Positions 1 through 8,320 of a DNA stretch of 64,000 nt are shown here, one piece after another. Each line of letters opens with the position of its first letter. Within the stretch, counting starts at the first letter, position 1. Origin of the DNA: Fimbriimonadaceae bacterium (GTDB lineage: Bacteria > Armatimonadota > Fimbriimonadia > Fimbriimonadales > Fimbriimonadaceae); NCBI GenBank assembly GCA_019638675.1, contig JAHBTE010000001.1, positions 1,458,605-1,522,604 of the forward strand, in the 5' to 3' direction. The translations under genes were made by a program, and so were the position numbers. The notes under the pieces were generated by a model. The model saw only the letters and a program-made list of their open reading frames with translations. It was not told the DNA's origin and ran no database searches.

Positions 1-65
<65 letters not shown>

Positions 66-140
66 AAGATTTATCAGCCAGCCATTGAAATGTGGTTGGC
101 ATTTTTGTTTTATTGGGGACAGTGTATGTAAAATTGCTAA

Positions 141-850
141 ATGGTAAAAGTAATTCTCGCCCGTTCTGTAGCAGCAGTTAGTTTGTGTGTTGCGATCGCG
201 GGACCGCAGGGAGAGGTAGGGAGTTTTAAAGCTTTTTACATCCCCATTTCCGTGACCAACTGTATGGCAAATTATGATGAGGAAATGATTGAGAATTGGC
301 ACAATATTTCGAGTATTTTCAGTACAAAAAAATCCCAGCAGGCGATAGTAGGTCAACTTACTGGAGGGGATGGAATGTGTCATTTTCAGGATTACAATAT
401 TCGGCTAAAATCATTGACGGAAAATCTAAGTTAATGATGGATCAAGAGGGGTGTGTCAACATTAACGGCAAGATTGCGCAACTTTCCGATGCACAACTTT
501 CTAAAGTGATATATCAAATAAGAGAATCGCTCCCTTATAATGATCTTCGCACCTCTGGAGTTAGCGAGCAAAGCCAGGTAAATAATGGTGGTTTTAGTAC
601 TTCGGTAAGAACCACCCAATCAGTATACATTGCAGTAAATGATTTTAAAAAACTCAAAAGGCTATCTGATGCCGAACTCGAATTTTGCAGAATAGCGGTG
701 GAGGACGCTGGGGAAAAAGTAGTTGTGAACATCTCATTGCCATCAGAATCAATCCGCCAAGAACTATACGGCATGCCCGCAAAGCCAGTAGTCAGTTACA
801 CACTACTTAAAAGTAGCGGACAAATATTCGAGTGCAAGGAGTCACACTAA
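141..850 (+). pseudogene. Secreted protein gene split by a -1 frame change at an A7 run
   Basis: Two overlapping ORFs (141-434 and 296-850) look like one gene. The first begins with a basic residue and a hydrophobic, Ala/Val-rich stretch typical of a signal peptide (residues 1-21). The second lacks a signal but has a well-formed soluble sequence up to 850. Both frames pass through the run of seven A at 326-332, and a -1 shift there joins them into about 236 residues. The family is not recognised. Either a real indel, a sequencing error in the homopolymer, or slippage would explain it. Two independent overlapping genes are less likely because the second ORF has no obvious ribosome site. Confidence 0.45.
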
Positions 851-974
851 GTCCCTTTTAAGGGGAGTTAATTAGTGCTTTAGGTTCAAAATCTGGCAGA
901 TTCTATAAGGCTAATAGCAGTTTGTATAAAGGTTTCGTAAAACTGGGAACGAGAAAAGATCTGTACCCATCCTA

Positions 975-1178
975 ATGAGTATGAGGACAAAAGAACGCAT
1001 TCTCGATTTTGTAGAAGACATGGTGAGCAAAGCTCGACCTGAACCATCACGACAAACCAAATGGAAGAGAGCGGCGGCGATTGCAGCGGTTGTGGGCACA
1101 GTTGCCACAGTAGGTTACGGAGCTTATCGCTCCTTTAACTCGGCTCACCCTGGTCGTCAAGACCCAGATTTGAGCTAA
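975..1178 (+). CDS. Small basic single-pass membrane protein, unknown function
   Basis: This 67-residue ORF starts with a charged amphipathic segment (residues 1-31, many Lys/Arg). A hydrophobic Ala/Val/Gly helix follows (about residues 32-50), then a short polar tail. It is followed within 30 bases by a convincing hairpin terminator at 1208-1244, which supports it being a transcribed unit. The ATG GTA... region upstream shows no strong ribosome site. No family is recognised. It could be a small membrane anchor, but nothing in the neighbourhood points to a partner. Confidence 0.5.
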   Translation: MSMRTKERILDFVEDMVSKARPEPSRQTKWKRAAAIAAVVGTVATVGYGAYRSFNSAHPGRQDPDLS

Positions 1179-1207
1179 TAGCTTTTGCACCCTCCTTGGG
1201 TACAAGG

Positions 1208-1244
1208 CGAAACGGCGGTTTGAGTTTTCATTCCGCCGTTTTCG
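1208..1244. terminator. Bidirectional intrinsic terminator
   Basis: Left arm CGAAACGGCGG (1208-1218) pairs with CCGCCGTTTTCG (1233-1244), with one extra T in the right arm. The loop is 14 bases. A and T runs flank the GC core on both sides, so it can stop transcription from the plus-strand small gene and from the minus-strand gene ending at 1265. Confidence 0.65.
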
Positions 1245-1264
1245 TATTGAGCAAGTTCTTCGCT

Positions 1265-2605
1265 CTAAAACTTTACTGTTACACCAGCTTTGTATTTTGG
1301 AGTATCTAATTCAAATCCGCTGGAAGGGTTTGCCCCTCCAGATGCGGACAAAGTAAGTTTACGATCTTTAGAACCGAATTCTAATTTGATTTCGAAGATT
1401 TCACGCCACTCATCGTCAATTAAGGAGGCAGAAAAGTGGTCGAAAAGATAAAAGTATCTGATGTTTGCGGAAAGCTTGCCACCAAATACCTCTGCTGCAT
1501 TAATGCCAAGTCGAATATTCGGTCGTACTAAAGGACCAAGTCCTGAATACTCACCTAATAAAATTCCGTCTTCCTGAATGGCATAAGTGCCTCCAAACTG
1601 GATGCCAAAATCGAAGTAGATTGGAGCAATGGATTCTTCAGCTGTGTAAAAGGAATCACCGTTAGAGCGATGATCGCCAAATCGCCAATTCCAATCAAAG
1701 AATGCTGAGTTTAGCAAGGCATTTTGGCTAGTTTGAAACCCGAAACCGGATAATCCTACTAGTCCTCCCCCACTCAGCATTGAGGACACGCCACTGAAAG
1801 AGCCCTCAATCCTTGATGACTTATCGATAGCAAATTCTGAAAGTGTAGTGGAAAGAGAGAAATCATGTTAGCTAGATTCCTTGTAAAAAAGGCCTTGTAA
1901 TGGATTCCCAATCCCTTGATAGTTGCCCGAGATTTCCAGCTGAAATCCTTTTTTTGTGTCACCGTCTACTAGAGTTACATCACTTGACTTAAGGTTTGTA
2001 GTAGTCGAAACACTGCCACGATTTTGCCATCTCAGTGGTTTGCTTTGAGGTGCTTGGGTGCCTCTTGGCAGAGAAGCTTGAGGAAGAAACTGTACAGTAA
2101 ATTCGGCATTGTGGCTAAGACCGCCCATAATTAATTGTATATTTTCCTTCTTCTCCCCAGTGAATCTAACATATTTGTAAAATCTCACTTTGAACCTTTC
2201 TAAGGCCACGGGATCATGAGTAGTCAATTTTATGTCGAAATGCTTAACAAAATCCTTTTCTTCAAAGAGCTTTTTAATGTCTAGATCAAATTCTTCTTTG
2301 GTTGTCCCGTTTGGCACAGCCTTGTACAGTGCAGCCACAAGATCGTCTTTTTTAATATTGACAACAGGCAGTGGTGTTCCAATATTTGGTAGTAGATCCT
2401 TTTCTTCAAACTCTGTTATGGATACTTTGCCCGGGTTAATCTGAGATTTTACTAAATCTGGTGTTTTACGTAAAGGGCTATTTTTACCAGAAAAAACGAC
2501 TCCCCCATGAGTAGCAAGAAGTTCGATTTCTTGAGCAGAAGCGACATGGAATAGGAAGATTGCGGCTATTAGAAATCGCAATGGAGTGTAAGAGTTATAA
2601 CTCAT
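1265..2605 (-). pseudogene. Outer-membrane beta-barrel-like protein interrupted by in-frame TAA
   Basis: Reading from 2605, a signal peptide (hydrophobic residues 9-23, ending VASA) leads into about 245 residues that stop at TAA 1870-1868. The same frame then continues open from the codons for HDFSLSTTL to 1265, with no shift in frame, for another 200 residues. The downstream part has alternating short hydrophobic strands and ends in Val-Thr-Val-Lys-Phe, a terminal aromatic residue typical of outer-membrane barrels. One nonsense codon therefore appears to split a protein of about 446 residues. The specific family is not recognised. Translation of the second half alone from the GTG at 1789 would give a protein without a signal peptide. 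Confidence 0.6.
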
Positions 2606-2667
2606 CTTACTGAGTATAGAGATTTATGGCCACTTTGTCAATTAGTGAAATAAACATGAATTATCTG

Positions 2668-3366
2668 CTAGCCAAAGATTGCATCGGCGGCGAGCACAGA
2701 TGTTGTTTCGCCTTCGATACTGCAGATGAGTTGGCCATTCGGGCCAAGCCCGATTGCCGTGCTGATTTCACCGTTTGGAAGCTGATACTGCTTACCCGGG
2801 GTTTTGTCGAAAATCATCCAGGCAGGAGCAATAGATTCCCAACAGTCCGGCTCGGGAGCACTTTCTAGACTTGCGATAATCTGTTTTGCCAGGGATTCTG
2901 AATCGAACGTTTTTCCAGTCTGAATTTTGAAACTCGTTGCGCGGTTGGCGATTGATTCAGGGAACTGTTCTTGGTTCAAATTGATGCCAATTCCCACCAC
3001 GGGGATACGTGCGCCGTGAGAGTTTGGGTGAATTTCGGTCAGGATGCCAGCAACTTTTTTGCCGCCGAGAATTACATCGTTCGGCCATTGGAGTTGAGCG
3101 TGCAGCACGCCGGCAACTGCAACCGCAACCGACATTCCCACCAACCACGGCTCTTTGTGATCGGCGTATTGATCGAGAATCAGCGACATTGTGAGCGAGT
3201 CGCCAAAATCGCTTTCCCAAGTTCGTTTGAACCGTCCACGACCAGCGGCTTGATGGTGGGCGAAAATAACTCCCGTAGGCGTAGCGGTGAGTAGTGATTC
3301 CTTAGCAACATCTTGGGTGGATTCCACCACTGGGTAATCCACAAATTCACCGGTAGGTGGTTTCAT
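2668..3366 (-). CDS. birA: Biotin--[acetyl-CoA carboxylase] ligase, short form
   Basis: This enzyme activates biotin as biotinyl-AMP and transfers it to the lysine of biotin carboxyl carrier domains. The 232-residue protein has the biotin-ligase signature AAGRGRFKRTW (about 41-51), the catalytic QWPND followed by GGKKVAGIL (about 93-108), and VVGIGINLN (about 122-130). It lacks the N-terminal winged-helix DNA-binding domain of E. coli BirA, so it is the non-repressor class. The start overlaps the nadC stop by four bases (ATGA at 3363-3366), so translation is probably coupled. A biotin-dependent carboxylase beta subunit is encoded at 18147-19757 and would depend on this activity. Confidence 0.93.
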   Translation of the reverse strand: MKPPTGEFVDYPVVESTQDVAKESLLTATPTGVIFAHHQAAGRGRFKRTWESDFGDSLTMSLILDQYADHKEPWLVGMSVAVAVAGVLHAQLQWPNDVILGGKKVAGILTEIHPNSHGARIPVVGIGINLNQEQFPESIANRATSFKIQTGKTFDSESLAKQIIASLESAPEPDCWESIAPAWMIFDKTPGKQYQLPNGEISTAIGLGPNGQLICSIEGETTSVLAADAIFG

Positions 3367-4220
3367 TCGACTTCGAGATGGAAGGCCAGGGATTTTGCGC
3401 TGTGAGTCAGGGCACCAACGGAAATGGCATCAACTCCAGTTTGCGCGACTCCGCGAACCGTTTCGAGCGATATTCCGCCGCTGGCCTCCAAAATGACTTT
3501 GCCTTTGAATTCTCTCACAACGTCGCTCATTTGGAAAGGATCCATGTTGTCGAGCATGATGATATTTGCCCCGGCTTTGTAAGCCTCTCTCACCATTTCG
3601 ATTGATTCGCATTCGACTTCAATCAAGGTCATGTGCCCGGCAGCTTGCTTGGCGCGTTGAACCGCCTGAGTAATCGAGCCTTGAGCTTTGATGTGGTTGT
3701 CTTTGAGCATGATTCCGTCGTACAAGCCCATGCGGTGATTCGTGCCTCCTCCGCACCTGACGGCATACTTTTGGAGTGCTCTCAGGCCTGGGGTAGTTTT
3801 GCGAGTATCAACAATTTTTGTATCGAATTCTTCTACTTTACGAACGAATTGGTGGGTAAGGCTCGCGATGCCGCTCAAGTGCATGATGAAGTTCAAGGCG
3901 GTACGTTCTTTGGTCAGCAGGCGGCCGGGATTGCTGACTCCAGAAAGAACGGTGGTTCCGGGTTTTACAAAATCACCATCTTGCGCGCTCAGGTCGCAAT
4001 GGCAATGTTCTGGTTCATCGGGCTCTGGCTGAAGCAAATAGTGCGCGATTCCCAATCCACAAACGATGCCTTCCGCTTGCGCTTCGATATACCAAGAAAC
4101 AGTAGCGTCGTCGCTAAAAAGGGCACTAGTTGGGTCGCCCGCTCCCACGTCTTCGGACATAGCCGTCCAGAGCTGTTCCACCCATCCTTCGGGGGCTGGT
4201 TTTTTCCATCCTGAGTTCAT
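3363..4220 (-). CDS. nadC: Nicotinate-nucleotide diphosphorylase (quinolinate phosphoribosyltransferase)
   Basis: Converts quinolinate and PRPP to nicotinate mononucleotide, CO2 and pyrophosphate in de novo NAD synthesis. The 285-residue length is normal. Recognisable blocks are EDVGAGDPTS near the N-terminus, LNFIMHLSGIAS, DTRKTTPGLR followed by KYAVRCGGGTNHR (active-site Lys/Arg/His cluster), MLKDNH, IEVEC, MLDNM and ILEASGGI in the barrel strands. The start overlaps the end of the upstream PH-like gene by four bases, and its own end overlaps birA. The three genes therefore form one coupled cofactor operon. No nadA or nadB is present in the window. Confidence 0.95.
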   Translation of the reverse strand: MNSGWKKPAPEGWVEQLWTAMSEDVGAGDPTSALFSDDATVSWYIEAQAEGIVCGLGIAHYLLQPEPDEPEHCHCDLSAQDGDFVKPGTTVLSGVSNPGRLLTKERTALNFIMHLSGIASLTHQFVRKVEEFDTKIVDTRKTTPGLRALQKYAVRCGGGTNHRMGLYDGIMLKDNHIKAQGSITQAVQRAKQAAGHMTLIEVECESIEMVREAYKAGANIIMLDNMDPFQMSDVVREFKGKVILEASGGISLETVRGVAQTGVDAISVGALTHSAKSLAFHLEVE

Positions 4221-4708
4221 TCGGCGATGATTTCCACTCCGCTTCTTGCCGAGATTTCTTCGATCAACACGATGAAGGGAACCTCGGTTCCGTTGCGGAG
4301 CCAGCCTACCGGAACTCGATATCTTCCGGCAACCAAATGGGCTACGGGTTTTATGGTGATATTTCCGCCGTTGTATAAAACTAGGTATCGGTCGTTGGCT
4401 TTACTCACAATTTGGCGGACTTGATCGTAGCCAATTTTCACGCGGCGGGTGAGTTCGTTCACTTCAAAACCGGTTTCGTAAAGGTCAATTCGTGTTTCTG
4501 TCGCCTGCTTTTGGATAACTGTTCCGTATGCTCCTTTACCGATGCTGAGGGCCGCACCTGCGGCCTGTTTCAGCCCGGGGAGAAAGCCTTCTTCGTTTGC
4601 AGTTTTGGCAATATCTTTGGTTTGAGCACGGGCGATTGCGTTGGTTCTTTTGGATTCAGTATCGAACCAGTGCATCACTTCAGCGGGCTTGTAGACTACA
4701 TTTGCCAT
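4217..4708 (-). CDS. PH-like domain protein of unknown function
   Basis: The 163-residue soluble protein has no signal peptide. The N-terminal 60 residues are Lys/Ala-rich and helical. The rest resembles a bacterial pleckstrin-homology-like fold, with short beta strands around LYETGFEV, VKIGYDQV, YLVLYNGGNITI and YRVPVGW, similar to proteins in which a Tyr-Asp-x-Val strand precedes the domain core. No catalytic motif is seen. It is the first gene of the coupled nadC-birA unit (4-base overlap with nadC), but the context does not reveal its job. The domain assignment is from pattern only. Confidence 0.7.
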   Translation of the reverse strand: MANVVYKPAEVMHWFDTESKRTNAIARAQTKDIAKTANEEGFLPGLKQAAGAALSIGKGAYGTVIQKQATETRIDLYETGFEVNELTRRVKIGYDQVRQIVSKANDRYLVLYNGGNITIKPVAHLVAGRYRVPVGWLRNGTEVPFIVLIEEISARSGVEIIAE

Positions 4709-4736
4709 TGCGTTCCAGATTCATTACGTCGGTTGG

Positions 4737-5753
4737 TTACGAGAGGTTTTCTAATTTTGATCGCAGATAGTCCGCTCGCTGGCGGGCGGCGGTTCGGGGG
4801 TTTTGTGTGCCGAACACTTCCATTTCGGTAATCCAGGTGTCTACGTCTCGAACGGGGATTGGGAATTCGGGCAGTTCAATCGCCGCCGACCAGCGCACAT
4901 ATCCGAGAACCAGCAGGGCATCTCGCAAGGAAACTTCCTTACTTGCAACTGCAAAATCAACCGCGGTCTGGGCTTTTTCTAGTGTGGTTTGCCGAGAAGA
5001 TTCTTTACGTGCGATGCGCTCTTCTTGGATGAGGTGGTTGCAGGCGCCAATGAATTCGACTTCGGATACGGTCGTTCCGCTGACCTGCACAAATGAGGCG
5101 ATGCCTCGGGAGGATTCGCCAAACAGCCCGCGTGTAGTGATTCCTGTGTGATGCAGAGATTTAATGAGTCGATTGAGGCGGCCCTGCGATGAAAGGCCAG
5201 CCATGTGGAAGAGGGCCGACCTGCGCGTGCCGCCCCCGAGGTTAGAGGGGCTCGCGGTGAGAGGGCCGTGGGTTTTGCAAGTCTGGAAATCCAGCGACTG
5301 CGACAGGGATTTGGTGATGGCTTGCCCGGCGGTGACCGCGTTTCGGATTGACCATCCCGCGCTTACAGCCTGGATTCGCAGGTGATCTTCTTCGTTTACC
5401 ATCACGCTCACCAAGCGGTCTTCATCCAGCAAAACCATCCGCCCGGGGGAAGAATGCTTAAATTCTGGGGAGATCAACCGCGCACCAAGGAGATAATCTC
5501 GTTCGGCTTCGGAAATTGTGGTGAGGGGCGAAATAGGTAAATCTTTAGCCGCAGACTTGATCTTATTTTGGATTTCGATGAGTTCCTGCGAATCCGCGCG
5601 GTCGGGGTATCGGTGAAGGCGCAGATTGCGGGCGGTGCGGAACCGCGAAGATATGACGATGTCCGAATCGGGAGCATCCGGCGAAAGCCACGCTGGCGCG
5701 GGCATGGATCGGAGAACCATCTTTTTCCAAGATTCGGATGAGGGTTCTGGCAT
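4737..5753 (-). CDS. McsB-like protein arginine kinase (ATP:guanido phosphotransferase)
   Basis: McsB phosphorylates arginine residues on proteins and marks them for ClpCP in Firmicutes. This 338-residue homologue carries the ATP-binding SSRFRTARNL (about 32-41), the MVNEEDHLRIQ loop (about 118-128) and a GGGTRRSALFH stretch (about 173-183). Two things are unusual. The segment that in guanidino kinases reads cysteine-Pro-Thr-Asn here reads SPSN, so the conserved Cys is replaced by Ser. Neither mcsA, clpC nor ctsR lies beside it. It is likely an ATP:guanido kinase fold, but protein-arginine kinase activity is uncertain. Confidence 0.85.
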   Translation of the reverse strand: MPEPSSESWKKMVLRSMPAPAWLSPDAPDSDIVISSRFRTARNLRLHRYPDRADSQELIEIQNKIKSAAKDLPISPLTTISEAERDYLLGARLISPEFKHSSPGRMVLLDEDRLVSVMVNEEDHLRIQAVSAGWSIRNAVTAGQAITKSLSQSLDFQTCKTHGPLTASPSNLGGGTRRSALFHMAGLSSQGRLNRLIKSLHHTGITTRGLFGESSRGIASFVQVSGTTVSEVEFIGACNHLIQEERIARKESSRQTTLEKAQTAVDFAVASKEVSLRDALLVLGYVRWSAAIELPEFPIPVRDVDTWITEMEVFGTQNPRTAARQRADYLRSKLENLS

Positions 5754-5832
5754 CTAAATACTATTATGACCGCGCAAATAGAGGATGTAGAATCAATGAA
5801 AGGCCGCAAGACACTGGCAAAGGAATTATCTA

Positions 5833-6192
5833 TTGGGATTAAATGAACTTGCAACAGGCAAAGTGGAAATTATCGAGGGAGTTATTTTCTATGATGATTG
5901 GTGCGGCGATCTGCGAATTTTCGAGATCGGATTAATTGAACGCATTTGGATGTTCAACCGTGATTTAATAACAATAGATGGCATTGTAATTGAACTAGAA
6001 TTATCGGTTGGTGACCCTGTGGCGATGACTGAAGATGATGTCGGGTTTCAGGAGTTTTTTAAAGCAATATGTGATGAGCTAAGTATAAGTGATACAGTTT
6101 GGAAACGTCATGCTTACGGTTCTTTTAATAAGGAGCGCTCGTTATTTTTTGACCGTAACACTTTAACTACCATTGATGAAGTTAAGTTGTGA
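5833..6192 (+). CDS. Small hypothetical protein (TTG start)
   Basis: This 119-residue acidic soluble ORF has no signal or membrane segment. Sequence features include an Ile/Glu-rich first half with alternating hydrophobic residues, and a conserved-looking end, HAYGSFNKERSLFF. The TTG at 5833 is chosen because AAGGA lies at suitable distance upstream; no in-frame ATG is available near it. It converges on flhB with nine bases between the ends. The family is not recognised. The style suggests a small accessory protein of the immunity or regulatory type, but this is only an impression. Confidence 0.6.
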   Translation: MGLNELATGKVEIIEGVIFYDDWCGDLRIFEIGLIERIWMFNRDLITIDGIVIELELSVGDPVAMTEDDVGFQEFFKAICDELSISDTVWKRHAYGSFNKERSLFFDRNTLTTIDEVKL

Positions 6193-6201
6193 CTTTCTAT
6201 A

Positions 6202-7278
6202 TTAGGAAGCTTTCTTACGCTTGCCCTTGACTGTTTTGTAAACGTACGCCAAGACTTCGGCGACGGGGCCGAAGAGGTCACGCGGAACAAAGTCGCCTGG
6301 TTCGCACTGCTTGTAAAGCGCGCGGGCAAGGGGTTTATTCTCGACAATTGGCAGATCAAGAGAGCCAGCGATTTCCCGCATTTTGAGAGCCAAGTGGTCT
6401 TGACCTTTTGCGAGCACGATCGGCGCGTGCATAGAATTGCGTGTGTATTTGACGGCAACCGCAAAGTGGGTTGGGTTGGTGATGAGAACATCAGCCTCGG
6501 CGAGCTTTTTTGCCATCCCGCCTTTGAGGAGTTGGCGGCGCTTTTGGAACATCGCCGATTTGACTTCCGGCGAACCTTCTTGTTCCTTCATCTCCTGCTT
6601 GAGTTCTTGCTTGGTCATTTTGAGTTGCTTTTCGACTTCTTTGCGTTGGAAGAAGTAGTCAAGGCAAGCAATGATGAACCACACGAAGGCGACCTTTACA
6701 AGGAGTCCGTGAAGCAATGCCCCGAGTTCGGTGGCAGCTTGGGAAGGGTGAAGCCAGACCAAGCCGATGAGTTTGTTCCAGTCTGTGGCAATAGCAGTGT
6801 AGGCGAGGTTGGCAAAGATTCCGAGCTTGGCGAGCGCCTTAGCTCCTTCCATCAAACCACGGCGGGAGAAGATTCGTTTGAAGCCAGCGGCTGGATTGAT
6901 TTTTTCCAACTTGGGAGCCATTGGCTCGGTGGACAGGACGAATCCGACTTGACCGAAATTGGTCACGACACCTACGGTAGTAAGAGTTCCAAACAGCACG
7001 AGTGTGGCAATAATCCATGGCGATGCCAGAGCGTTGGTGAACCCCATGATGGAAGCGGGATCAAGTGTTCGCGGTGCCTGGGAAAGCGTATTCGAGAAAG
7101 TGGTGACGGCTCCGCTAGAAATCGATTGGACAAACGGCGGTAACGCAAGAGCCGCCGCGAGCAAAGTGATGGCACCAGTGAGGTCGGTGGATTTGGCGAC
7201 CGTTCCTTTTTTGCGGGCTTCCTGCCTCCGTTTGGGGGTTGCGTCTTCGGTCTTTTCGCCGGCTGGTTGTTCTGCCAT
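6202..7278 (-). CDS. flhB: Flagellar type III export switch protein FlhB
   Basis: FlhB gates substrate specificity of the flagellar export apparatus in the inner membrane. The 358-residue protein opens with the typical EKTEDATPKRRQEARKKG segment and has four hydrophobic helices between about residues 30 and 210. The linker is charged and helical (KQELKQEMKEQEGSPEVK), and the NPTH autocleavage site sits in the sequence VLITNPTHFAVAVKY. The C-terminal cytoplasmic domain is complete. It is the last gene of the fliM-to-flhB operon, three bases after fliR. flhA is not in the window. Confidence 0.96.
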   Translation of the reverse strand: MAEQPAGEKTEDATPKRRQEARKKGTVAKSTDLTGAITLLAAALALPPFVQSISSGAVTTFSNTLSQAPRTLDPASIMGFTNALASPWIIATLVLFGTLTTVGVVTNFGQVGFVLSTEPMAPKLEKINPAAGFKRIFSRRGLMEGAKALAKLGIFANLAYTAIATDWNKLIGLVWLHPSQAATELGALLHGLLVKVAFVWFIIACLDYFFQRKEVEKQLKMTKQELKQEMKEQEGSPEVKSAMFQKRRQLLKGGMAKKLAEADVLITNPTHFAVAVKYTRNSMHAPIVLAKGQDHLALKMREIAGSLDLPIVENKPLARALYKQCEPGDFVPRDLFGPVAEVLAYVYKTVKGKRKKAS

Positions 7279-7281
7279 CGT

Positions 7282-8040
7282 TTAACCTCCCATCATGTGG
7301 CCCATGCCAGCAAACGTCACTTCAACTCCACGCTGAACCGCGATCGTCAGAGCAGGTAACCCTAGACTCAGGGCAACCAAACCGAGGGCAAGTTTTGCCG
7401 GGAGCGAAATCAAGAACGGCTGGGTTTGCGGTACGGCGCGGTTGATCAACCCAGATGCCACGTCAATCACAACTGTCACTGCGACAATCGGCGCGGCGAT
7501 TTGAACGCTCAAAATCAATAGCTGAGCGAGAAGATTTGCTCCGTGGGAGATCACATCTGAGGAACTGCCGATGGGTGCTCCCGTCAGTGAAAAGCTACTC
7601 ATGAACGCTTTGAACATCAGTTGGTGAGCATTCAGTAAGAATAGCAAAACGACTCCGAGCCAAAACTTGAACTGACCAATCGGGGAAGTCTGGCCACCCA
7701 AAGCTGGGTTGAATAGTTGGGCCGAGCCAATACCGATCTGCATGTCGGAAACTGCGCCGGCCATTTGAATCGCCGCGACGAGAAACTGCATGCACATCCC
7801 GATGAGCAATCCGAAGATTGCCTCACGACCCATGATCATTGCGAGTTCGATCAGGTTGTTCGGGGAAAAAACTAACTGGGATTGCAACACAGGGGTGAGG
7901 CTAAGAGAAATCACCGCTGCCGCCATTACGCGGATGTTCACCGGGGTTGCCCCGCCATAGAGCGGAGATGCGAGCATCATCGCACTGCACCGAATAAAGA
8001 TGGCGAAGAATGCGAGGATGAATGAAGTTTCAAGAACCAC
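7282..8040 (-). CDS. fliR: Flagellar export protein FliR
   Basis: FliR is an inner-membrane component of the FliPQR export gate. This 252-residue protein is hydrophobic throughout with about six predicted helices. It has the family-typical RCSAMMLASPLYGG near the N-terminus, and GREAIFGLLIG and the PIV-V-VV-D-A-GLINRA region in the middle. The order fliP-fliQ-fliR-flhB with spacings of only a few bases is the standard arrangement and supports the call strongly. Confidence 0.95.
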   Translation of the reverse strand: MVLETSFILAFFAIFIRCSAMMLASPLYGGATPVNIRVMAAAVISLSLTPVLQSQLVFSPNNLIELAMIMGREAIFGLLIGMCMQFLVAAIQMAGAVSDMQIGIGSAQLFNPALGGQTSPIGQFKFWLGVVLLFLLNAHQLMFKAFMSSFSLTGAPIGSSSDVISHGANLLAQLLILSVQIAAPIVAVTVVIDVASGLINRAVPQTQPFLISLPAKLALGLVALSLGLPALTIAVQRGVEVTFAGMGHMMGG

Positions 8041-8043
8041 TGG

Positions 8044-8313
8044 TTATCCTCCGACTTTCGTTGCCATGTTCAAACACAGGTGCATAAAATTAACGAGGGT
8101 TTGGAGCATCCATCCGCCCATGAAAACCACGATCAAGCCAGCGCCGATGATCTTGGGGAGGTAGGTCAGAGTCATTTCTTGGATTTGCGTGACCGCTTGA
8201 AAAACGGAGACGATCAGACCAGTGAACAGTGCTACCGCCAAGATTGGCATGGTGACCATGAGGGTAACCATGATGCCCTGGCGGGCGAGTTCCATGACGA
8301 CTGACTGATCCAT
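8044..8313 (-). CDS. fliQ: Flagellar export protein FliQ
   Basis: This is an 89-residue two-helix protein of the export gate. The start at 8313 (Met-Asp-Gln) is chosen because it gives the normal FliQ length and lies seven bases after the fliP stop. The longer reading frame to 8412 would overlap fliP heavily with a non-family sequence. Hydrophobic helices lie at about 15-40 and 52-80, with the family-like stretch QAVTQIQEMTLTYLPK between them. It is located between fliP and fliR. Confidence 0.95.
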   Translation of the reverse strand: MDQSVVMELARQGIMVTLMVTMPILAVALFTGLIVSVFQAVTQIQEMTLTYLPKIIGAGLIVVFMGGWMLQTLVNFMHLCLNMATKVGG

Positions 8314-8320
8314 AGCTCTC

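Noticed and set aside
850-870. Short CCCTTTTAAGGGG palindrome after the frameshifted gene
   Set aside because: The arms are too short and no T-run follows.
3633-4214. 193-residue plus-strand ORF opposite nadC
   Set aside because: It lies fully inside the well-supported nadC gene on the other strand, shows no family pattern or ribosome site, and its reading is a shadow of nadC codon use.
6394-7143. 249-residue plus-strand ORF opposite flhB
   Set aside because: It is entirely antisense to flhB, whose motifs are unmistakable; the translation has no domain character.
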